Assembly (NCBI RefSeq): GCF_000760695.4
Contig: NZ_JHEG04000001.1
Span: forward strand, 9,000,935 to 9,064,934
Direction of reading: 5' to 3'
DNA length: 64,000 bases
Origin: Tolypothrix bouteillei VB521301
Lineage (GTDB): Bacteria > Cyanobacteriota > Cyanobacteriia > Cyanobacteriales > Nostocaceae
The notes below the pieces were generated by a model. The model worked only from the letters and a program-made list of their open reading frames with translations, did no database searches and was not told the origin of the DNA. Position 1 is the stretch's first letter. Every line of letters starts with the position of its first letter. Positions 58,001-64,000 of the stretch are shown piece after piece. Position numbers and translations under genes: made by a program.

Positions 58001-58182
58001 CAATTGCTGATGAATTTCTCAAAAGCACGAGTCATTTTCTTGACGCTTCTCTCCAAGAAGCACGCAAACAGATTGAAACACTTCAAAAATCAGGTAGTGG
58101 AACAATTGTTGAATCAAGTCACCAAGCAATTCAAGACGGGTTAGAGGAATTGCACAGCCTGCTAACGGAAATTAAAGAGTAA
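55075..58182 (+). CDS. dpdH: DpdH-like P-loop ATPase
   Basis: 1,035 residues. Walker A GETGTGKSHLIRW near 63-75 and a Walker B-like LVLLIEDFAKL near 290, followed by sensor-like ALACTTGYF, mark an AAA/STAND-type ATPase. A short Cys triplet (CSECEHRQAC) is near 403. The C-terminal half is helical with coiled-coil character. Likely the motor or gate of the Dpd restriction machinery. The start at 55075 has GGAAG seven bases upstream; an in-frame ATG at 55039 overlaps dpdG by 11 bases and is the alternative. Confidence 0.78.
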   Translation: MVRKVMEVEATQPPNHLFLATHHPIAMYRQDLIKASSLMKYDEEKFLRDFLAERDFAFVPVLGETGTGKSHLIRWLAANIKSTNQRQVLLIPRIGTNLKDIIEKIINISGIETEKLNEYRQRLNQSSKTLTEAQAREHLLNNLAIQVGANGNPSDANLSNQELQDYLIQELPALLYDHFFRQHLLKDGGIIHRLVTHTLGYQDKIEDINERREFSIGDLPLNILDIQKAGKKARDFYSLLINNEEIQKETVNWINIHLNEAITQFLNLGREDLLMLMREIRENLAEKKIELVLLIEDFAKLQGIDRAVLEAVLARSQQLDSKPLCAIRTALACTTGYFKNLIDTVQQRVTFSVNLNIDIDKEESLITQTDIQIFVARYLNTVRLEEKVIENWANSENRDELISACSECEHRQACHQGFGNVNEMGFYPFTPKALEQMFTRVNPGEFNPRILIRDVLKYTLENSADDIKSGNFPSIGLGQHFGKMRLSTLYKDDISRMDSANAERRQIFLDLWDDSNELCNLSPEVHTAFNLPLLDVKNKPTEIQLIKRQTQINRISPSTEDTTENYVVQPKELVIIQENQISNKLAEDIKLLDNWNNQDILPQDVGKLIREFLYPAIIERIEWDTEMLIQGSFARSPKSQEDDRNDRTNKIFKQKNIIFYSPKVTRETISGVKLSLPLNPNNEKEFRETAIAFQGILLYSHYKNWKFSNGDRYFRTYAKYLERWSQYLVEQIRLYPRESGEPWNPVPAAVELLAIAATMGGHPTHTLENLINSLFLDLNKNEDVNRAPSWKKLYDSLSNQKNREALLEIVKSRIACTKGSNSTFQIIDAVQIIEPLEQVRKSWQPQHQIPEDVREKFSELHKLRQQVDELLELAIKEECDRQLAMYHSLVSELGEDIKKKEVINIVIQAMEAARGAAVFRGRKSFDDLNQVLKQFDGTKLTNYLDTMKRVQTEKENSEPTNKLLQYLSKNYQRDMTIADEFLKSTSHFLDASLQEARKQIETLQKSGSGTIVESSHQAIQDGLEELHSLLTEIKE

Positions 58183-58291
58183 ACTGTAGCAATTTTACGC
58201 CTCTACAGAACTCCAATCCGTCAGCGTTCGTTAGCATTTATCGGCGGTTCTTAAACTTTTTAATATACTATACGATCTAGCCAATAAAACA

Positions 58292-59686
58292 ATGTTTTAC
58301 CTAACTCAAGCTTCAGACATTCAAGCAATCATCCCCGAACTTACTTCACATCCAATACTTTGGTTAGATACAGAAGTTGCGGATTATGACACCCCCTCAC
58401 CCAAACTATCTCTCATTCAAGTTTTAGCAGAAGCAAACGATTTAACTGGCGACAGCGTTTACATATTAGACGTACTAAACAAACCTGATATTACAAAGTA
58501 TTTTATCACTCAAATCATGGCAAATGACAAAATTGAAAAAGTTTTCCACAACGCTGTCTTTGACCTCAAATATTTAGGAAGCACTCAGGCGGAGAATATC
58601 ACTTGTACATACAAGATAGCAAGAAGTATATCACGCGATCGCTTGGGAACATCAAATCTACAACTTAAAACATTAGCCAAAGAACTTTGCCATTTTACCA
58701 ATGTAGATGCAGAGGAAGGAAGAAGTGACTGGGGGAGAAGACCCCTCAGCCCAAAACAGTTAGAATACGCCAAGATGGACACCGTCTATCTAGCACAAGT
58801 GTATTTTTGTTTAAATCAGTGGTTAAAATCCAACGGACAGTTAACTTTAGAGTATGATAATCCAGATAAATTTCCTCGAAACCCTAGTTTGTCTGAAGTG
58901 TATGGTGAGGGTAGCGATCGTTTAAATTTGCCTGTGGAACCTGAAAAATTTCTCAATCAAATTCCCGAAACCACATCCAAATCCTTAAAAGAAAAATGCC
59001 AGGAACTGATAGATTTATCTCAACAAAAAACTGAATTAACAAAATATGCAGCACAAATTGACGGCTTTACAGGAAGACAAGCAAAAATCACCAATACTGT
59101 GCGGGAAATTTTACCTCTAATTATTGCTCTCAGAGCTTTTAGACAAAAAGGAAACATTCATATTGACTTGAATCAAAAAGTAGATAACTTATTAACCATA
59201 ATTACCTCTATTAAAGAAAATTTCCAGACAAATCCCGAATGGATTCTGAACAGCAATACTTTTAAAAGTACGGATTTTCTTTCTAAAATAGAAAATCTTA
59301 AAAATACACTGAAGCAAAATCTGTCTCAAGCTTGGAAAAATTACTTAGCTCAACAGCTACGAAGCAGAAATAAAGAAGTTTTAAAAATATTTGCTGAAAT
59401 AGAGTCACTTAAACCAACGATTCAGAGGATTGACACATTAGATAGACAAATCCAAGAAATTGAATTTCCCAAAAACAGCGAAGAATTTGACAGAGTAGAT
59501 AAAATAATCGAGCAATTGAACCAATCCTTAGACAGTCTAAGTTCTGATAAAATACCACAAAACGTACAAAATTTTCTCAAAGCAGCCGCTCATCAAGGAG
59601 CTACTCTCGATCTTCTGACTCCAGAAGTTAAAGAGTGGTTAATCGAGCATAGATTGGCTCAATCTTTACGAATACGCTTGACTTAA
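58292..59686 (+). CDS. RNase D-like 3'-5' exonuclease with helical tail, at the DpdI position
   Basis: 464 residues. The N-terminal DEDDy exonuclease (1-180) is complete: LWLDTEVA (Asp26, Glu28), HNAVFDLKYLG (Asp91), and SDWGRRPLSPKQLEYAKMD (Tyr159, Asp163). Instead of the HRDC domains of RNase D, the remaining 280 residues are helical with coiled coils (about 220-430). It lies between the dpdH and dpdJ genes, where Dpd gene naming would put DpdI, but I cannot confirm that DpdI looks like this. It could degrade cleaved unmodified DNA or RNA. Cytoplasmic. Confidence 0.75.
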   Translation: MFYLTQASDIQAIIPELTSHPILWLDTEVADYDTPSPKLSLIQVLAEANDLTGDSVYILDVLNKPDITKYFITQIMANDKIEKVFHNAVFDLKYLGSTQAENITCTYKIARSISRDRLGTSNLQLKTLAKELCHFTNVDAEEGRSDWGRRPLSPKQLEYAKMDTVYLAQVYFCLNQWLKSNGQLTLEYDNPDKFPRNPSLSEVYGEGSDRLNLPVEPEKFLNQIPETTSKSLKEKCQELIDLSQQKTELTKYAAQIDGFTGRQAKITNTVREILPLIIALRAFRQKGNIHIDLNQKVDNLLTIITSIKENFQTNPEWILNSNTFKSTDFLSKIENLKNTLKQNLSQAWKNYLAQQLRSRNKEVLKIFAEIESLKPTIQRIDTLDRQIQEIEFPKNSEEFDRVDKIIEQLNQSLDSLSSDKIPQNVQNFLKAAAHQGATLDLLTPEVKEWLIEHRLAQSLRIRLT

Positions 59687-59869
59687 TATACAAATCCTCA
59701 TAAAAGCTAAGAATTCTTTAATTTGCACAGTCTGCGCCAATCAAGCTCTTGTGGAACAGGCGTTCCCACCCGTTATCGAAGTGCATTCTTATCAGCCCAA
59801 CAGCTGATGAATGCAAAGAGAGTTAAACCGTGATTGATAGTTAAATCATCTAAAATCTTCCAATCTGAA

Positions 59870-62800
59870 ATGACTAATATAACAAACCCCTTAATTCAAG
59901 ACTTCCTAAATTTACTAGAAGAACAGGAAAGAAAACTCCTGACATGGGGAATCGTAGATGGAGGATTTACAGAAGAAGAACTCGAAGACATCACATCAGA
60001 CTTCATAGATGACAACGATCGCGACATCAAAACTTGGGACTTAATCAACGAAACCCTTGAACGACGCTTACTCTTTAACTTTAACCTGAGAGGACGCCAG
60101 CTTTTTCGTACCCGGATGTCTGAGACAGTAAGACTATTCGCTCGGCTGCGTCAACTCTTCCTTAATAATACTTGGCAAACCTCTCCCACCTTAGTAGCTG
60201 ATTACCGCTTGCAAATTCGCCCGCGACTCTATCCAAAAAGAGAGATCGCACCAGAAACAGCCATCGCACAATTAGAAGCCGACAAACTCCTAACACCAAT
60301 CCAACAAAAAGCCGTCACAGCTATCCTCAATTCCCCCTCCCGTGGTGAAGTACAACTCGCAGATTTTCAGCTGCGTGCTACTGTTCAGATACTCCAAGAC
60401 CTGAACAGTAGCAAAAGTCGGGGTGCGATCGTTTGTGCTGGAACTGGAACGGGAAAAACTTTGGCATTTTACTTACCAGCGCTTGCACATATTGCGGTTT
60501 TAGTCAACAAAAATGATTGCTGGAGTAAAGGACTGGCAATTTATCCCCGTAACGAACTCCTCAAAGACCAATTTTCCGAAACTTATCAAGAAGCACGTCG
60601 TCTCGATGAAGTCCTTATAGCAGAAGGAAAGCGTAAAATTCTAATTGGTGCTTTTTTTGGCTTAACTCCCAGAAGCGCTACCTTGGAGCGGGTGCAAGAG
60701 AAATGGGAATCCCAGAGCGGTGGGTTTACTTGTCCTTACCTACGATGTCCCAAGTGTGAAGGTGCGCTGTCCTGGCGACGGGCTGATGTGGAAGCAAGAA
60801 GAGAAAAACTTTCCTGTCTCAATCTTTCCTGCGGTGCTGTTATCCAAGAAGATGAAGTGATTCTGACACGCGATCGCATGGCAAAAACTCCCCCTGACTT
60901 GGTTTTTACCAGCACGGAAATGTTAAATCGGTCTATGGGAGACTCCCGCTACGGTCATGTCTTTGGGATTGGAGCCGCAAAAACTCCTGAAATCGTTTTG
61001 TTGGATGAGGTACATACATATACAGGAATACACGGAGCGCAAGTTGCTTACCTGTTGCGACGCTGGCAAAAAATTATTGCTAAGAGAGTGCATTTCGCAG
61101 GGCTTTCAGCAACACTAGAAAGTGCAGCCGAATTTTTTAGCCAACTTACAGGTTTAAATCCCAGTTTGGTAGAAGAGATTTCACCAGGTGAAAACTTAAT
61201 TGCTGAGGGGATGGAGTATCAACTGGTTCTCAGAGGCGACCCCGTATCGGGAACAAGTCTGTTGTCTACAACTATCCAAACAGCAATGTTGCTGCGACGA
61301 GTACTTGACCCATCGGAAGAACCCCCCAGCAAAGGATTTTTTGGCTCTCGTGTTTTCGCCTTCACAGACGACTTAGATGTAACCAACCGCTTGTTTCATG
61401 ACCTTTTAGATGCGGAAGGTCGGGATAGTTGGGGTCGTCCCATGCGAGGACGACAGCCATTCGCGGCGTTGCGATCGCATACTGCGGCTGATGGTAGAGA
61501 CAGGCTGATTGCAGGTCAATCTTGGTTATTGTGTCAAGAAATCGGTCATGGATTGGAACTTCCTTTAACCATCGGGCGCACCAGTTCGCAGGATACTGGA
61601 ATCACGCCAAATTCAGATGTCATTGTTGCGACTGCTGCTTTGGAAGTGGGATTTAACGACCCAGAAGTTGGAGGTGTGATTCAGCACAAAGCACCGAGAG
61701 ATATGGCATCTTTTTTACAAAGAAAAGGAAGGGCGGGGAGACGCCGAACCATGCGACCGTGGACGGTAGTGGTGCTGTCTGATTACGGAAGAGACAGAAT
61801 CGCCTATCAGAACTACGATATGCTGTTTAACCCAGTTTTAGAAAAGCGAAGTCTCCCCATATCCAACCGCTATGTCATCCGCATTCAAGCTGTTTTCGCC
61901 TTTATGGACTGGGTAGGACAGCAATTAACTGACCAAGGAACTGTTTGGAGTGACTTTGCTAGTCCCAACTTACTCAACACCAACCGCCAAAAACAAGAAA
62001 TCGAACTTATCAAAAATATTCTTGAAACAGAAGCAGGACTCAGCAGTTTAGAAACATATTTGTCATCAGCATTACACCTAACCAAAGATGAAGTCGAAGC
62101 AATTCTTTGGGAACCCCCACGCTCATTGATGATGGCGGTGCTTCCCACTTTGCTGCGGCGTTTGGAGTCTGGTTGGAAGCTCTATCCCCTCCATCTAGAT
62201 GAATCAAAAAAAGACTATCAAACCCGCGACCCCTTACCTGATTTCGTTCCCCCCAACTTATTTACTGACCTGTTATTGCCAGAAGTGCTAATTACTACAC
62301 CACCCCAAAGCCGCAACAGCGAGCCAGATATCAACCCTTTGCCCATTGTCCAAGCCCTAAAAACCTTTGCTCCAGGAAGAGTCACGCGTCGTTTTGGCAT
62401 ACAGCACATCCACGCCAGCCACTGGATTGCTCCAAAAGACTTGCAACATATAGAGCAAAATTTACCTGTAAAGGACTACTGTACTGAATTTGAAGAAGTG
62501 GGAAATTTTCAATTTTTGCAAGATGGGGAAGTCGTAGATATTCGCTGCATTCGCCCTTGGGCAATTCATCCGACTCAAGTTCCGCGTGATATTGCAATTA
62601 CTTCTAATGCCCAGTTGGAATGGCGCAGTCAAATTATACCACCTGACTCTGGCATAAAACTCGAACTTCCTCAAGGTTCCCCGTGGAGCAAACTCATTAC
62701 AGAAGTATCTTGCTTTACCCACGCTCAACAATCGCCAGTGGAAGTACGACGCTTTGCGATCTCATCCCAAGCAAACATCCGCTTCAAAACAGGTCACGAA

Positions 62801-64000
62801 CTCAACACCACAATTCGCTTTACCCACAGTGATGGTAGACCAGCTGCTGTAGGATTTGCTCAATCTGTTGACGGTTTGGTCTTTCGCTTTTGCATTCCGC
62901 CGAATTTCAGGATCGATAAGAACGATTCCAATCAAGGGAAGATTAGGGCATTTTACACGGCATATTTCAGATATAAAGTATTGACAGATAGAGAATTATG
63001 TGAATTCACAAATGGATTCCAACGGGAATGGCTTTATCAAATATATATATCAATGCTTACCGCCCGCGCCTTAGCTGACCAAATCTCGCTGTCAGAAGCT
63101 TTTGAAGCTCTTTTAAGTGAAAATATAGGTCAGGAAATGGCAAGGGTTCTTGACAATATCTTTCAAACTTTGAACGTTGAGGAAACCTTACTAGAACCAG
63201 GGGAATCTGTGTCAGGAGAAATTCAGGGAAGGCAAAGAGTACACGATAGGTTGCGATCGCTGTGCAACGCAGATACAATCCAATCAATATTAAACGACCT
63301 TGCCCCAGTTTTGTGGTCAGAACCCGATAAAGAGTGGAACGCTTGGGCAGCATTGCGTTTAAAAGCAACCATGGGAGGAGCTATACTCAATGCGTGCGGA
63401 CAATTGTGTCCTCATTTTGACTTGGACGACCTAATTTTGGATATCGAACCAGGGGTTCGTCCGTCAGATGCACCTGCTATTCCACAGGGTGTGGAAGAAA
63501 TTTGGATAACTGAGTCTACTATTGGCGGTGGTGGAGTCATTGAGGAAATTTTACGCCGCTATACTGCTGACCCTAAAAACTTTTTCCGATTGGCGGAGAA
63601 TGCACTGCAACCAGCAGATTTTGAGATTGTGGATTCAGAATTGACACGGTTTTTGGAATTAACCCAAACGAGTGAGGATATTATTGATACGATGACAAAA
63701 GTGCGGTTGGCAGAGGGATACAATGAATTAAAACAAGCCAGCGATCGCTTCCGCAAAGCCCTATCTTCTCAGGGAATTTTAGTCACGCATCCAGTCATCA
63801 CCGCAATTAACGCACGGGTTTTGCGTCCTGGGAGTACTTCTCAAACAGATAAATTACTGCTGGATTTGATTCGTTTGTGGTATGGAGAAGAAGAAAGGTT
63901 AGGCATTGAAATTGATGCGCGAGTTTTTGCCTATGTAGCGAGTCATGATGACCAGTTAGATCGAGTGTTGTTGCATCTTGGTTTAGTACAACCATCACCT
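59870..64000 (+). CDS. dpdJ: DpdJ-like large DExH helicase (partial, runs off the window)
   Basis: Open from ATG 59870 to the window end: 1,377 codons with no stop. N-terminal helical region; Walker A AGTGTGKT near 190; a Cys-rich insert (CPYLRCPKCEG near 287 and CLNLSCG) that may bind zinc; DEVH near 378 (VLLDEVHTYTG); GLSATLE; VATAALEVGFNDPEVGG; and QRKGRAGRR near 617. A long C-terminal region (DUF1998-type expected) is present: WITESTIGGGGVIEEIL. Matches the DpdJ type of restriction-associated helicase. The gene continues beyond base 64000. Confidence 0.8.
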   Translation, partial: MTNITNPLIQDFLNLLEEQERKLLTWGIVDGGFTEEELEDITSDFIDDNDRDIKTWDLINETLERRLLFNFNLRGRQLFRTRMSETVRLFARLRQLFLNNTWQTSPTLVADYRLQIRPRLYPKREIAPETAIAQLEADKLLTPIQQKAVTAILNSPSRGEVQLADFQLRATVQILQDLNSSKSRGAIVCAGTGTGKTLAFYLPALAHIAVLVNKNDCWSKGLAIYPRNELLKDQFSETYQEARRLDEVLIAEGKRKILIGAFFGLTPRSATLERVQEKWESQSGGFTCPYLRCPKCEGALSWRRADVEARREKLSCLNLSCGAVIQEDEVILTRDRMAKTPPDLVFTSTEMLNRSMGDSRYGHVFGIGAAKTPEIVLLDEVHTYTGIHGAQVAYLLRRWQKIIAKRVHFAGLSATLESAAEFFSQLTGLNPSLVEEISPGENLIAEGMEYQLVLRGDPVSGTSLLSTTIQTAMLLRRVLDPSEEPPSKGFFGSRVFAFTDDLDVTNRLFHDLLDAEGRDSWGRPMRGRQPFAALRSHTAADGRDRLIAGQSWLLCQEIGHGLELPLTIGRTSSQDTGITPNSDVIVATAALEVGFNDPEVGGVIQHKAPRDMASFLQRKGRAGRRRTMRPWTVVVLSDYGRDRIAYQNYDMLFNPVLEKRSLPISNRYVIRIQAVFAFMDWVGQQLTDQGTVWSDFASPNLLNTNRQKQEIELIKNILETEAGLSSLETYLSSALHLTKDEVEAILWEPPRSLMMAVLPTLLRRLESGWKLYPLHLDESKKDYQTRDPLPDFVPPNLFTDLLLPEVLITTPPQSRNSEPDINPLPIVQALKTFAPGRVTRRFGIQHIHASHWIAPKDLQHIEQNLPVKDYCTEFEEVGNFQFLQDGEVVDIRCIRPWAIHPTQVPRDIAITSNAQLEWRSQIIPPDSGIKLELPQGSPWSKLITEVSCFTHAQQSPVEVRRFAISSQANIRFKTGHELNTTIRFTHSDGRPAAVGFAQSVDGLVFRFCIPPNFRIDKNDSNQGKIRAFYTAYFRYKVLTDRELCEFTNGFQREWLYQIYISMLTARALADQISLSEAFEALLSENIGQEMARVLDNIFQTLNVEETLLEPGESVSGEIQGRQRVHDRLRSLCNADTIQSILNDLAPVLWSEPDKEWNAWAALRLKATMGGAILNACGQLCPHFDLDDLILDIEPGVRPSDAPAIPQGVEEIWITESTIGGGGVIEEILRRYTADPKNFFRLAENALQPADFEIVDSELTRFLELTQTSEDIIDTMTKVRLAEGYNELKQASDRFRKALSSQGILVTHPVITAINARVLRPGSTSQTDKLLLDLIRLWYGEEERLGIEIDARVFAYVASHDDQLDRVLLHLGLVQPSP

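Noticed and set aside
48317..64000. DISARM or BREX as an alternative for the helicase-rich operon
   Set aside because: No methyltransferase, PLD protein, PglZ or BrxL-like protease is seen. The paired SNF2 and RecQ-like helicases, P-loop ATPase and large DExH helicase fit Dpd better.

Overview
The window looks like chromosome of a filamentous, probably heterocyst-forming (Nostocales-type) cyanobacterium. The evidence is the many HIP1 octamers (GCGATCGC), the heptanucleotide tandem repeats between genes, several cyanobacterial families (DUF1816, DUF2555, DUF6679-like, an NdhP-like 40-residue protein, an FtsH2-like protease), and the abundance of PAS/GAF/GGDEF signalling proteins, Ser/Thr kinases and Uma2 proteins. 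Every assignment was made by reading the sequence; no database search was run.

Layout. 1-12 kb is a signalling block: two related PAS-GAF-GGDEF diguanylate cyclases, a decayed third GGDEF fragment, a DUF1816 protein, a TPR protein, a histidine kinase with a single-receiver regulator, and an unusual REC-wHTH-HPt-REC-REC regulator. 12-31 kb is mostly housekeeping with some accessory genes: an FSA-type transaldolase, three tandem small-RNA genes that look like the Yfr2 family, purH, an esterase, DUF2555, coaBC, a seven-repeat FG-GAP protein, an adenylate cyclase overlapping an AhpD-like gene, ftsH, a Uma2 protein, gltX, tRNA-Asp and two paralogous Ser/Thr kinases. 32-44 kb holds a phytase-like esterase, a TM0106-type nuclease, a class V aminotransferase/glycosyltransferase pair, small membrane and soluble proteins, YjbQ, a Nif3-like protein, a small gene preceded by a perfect TGTGA-N6-TCACA site, an MBL-fold protein with a structured leader, and an NdhP-like gene missed by ordinary ORF calling. 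44-48 kb is unstable: an Rpn/DUF4351-type nuclease with a tandem partial duplication and further fragments, a gene remnant interrupted by a repeat element, another Uma2 protein and a DUF938 protein.

48.3-64 kb is the main accessory system: a six-gene, same-strand, mostly overlapping operon encoding a SNF2-type helicase, a RecQ-like helicase with a Cys cluster, a ~295-residue protein, a ~1,035-residue P-loop ATPase, an RNase D-like 3'-5' exonuclease with an alpha-helical tail, and a very large DExH helicase that runs off the right edge. The set and order match DpdE-DpdF-DpdG-DpdH-(DpdI position)-DpdJ of the 7-deazaguanine DNA modification/restriction (Dpd) system. The DNA-inserting DpdA and preQ0 biosynthesis genes are not in the window and would be expected beyond base 64000 or elsewhere.

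Repeats are prominent: heptamer arrays at gene boundaries, MITE-like elements with nested palindromes, and small repeats that have entered coding regions in frame (GAF domain of the adenylate cyclase, N-terminus of CoaBC).
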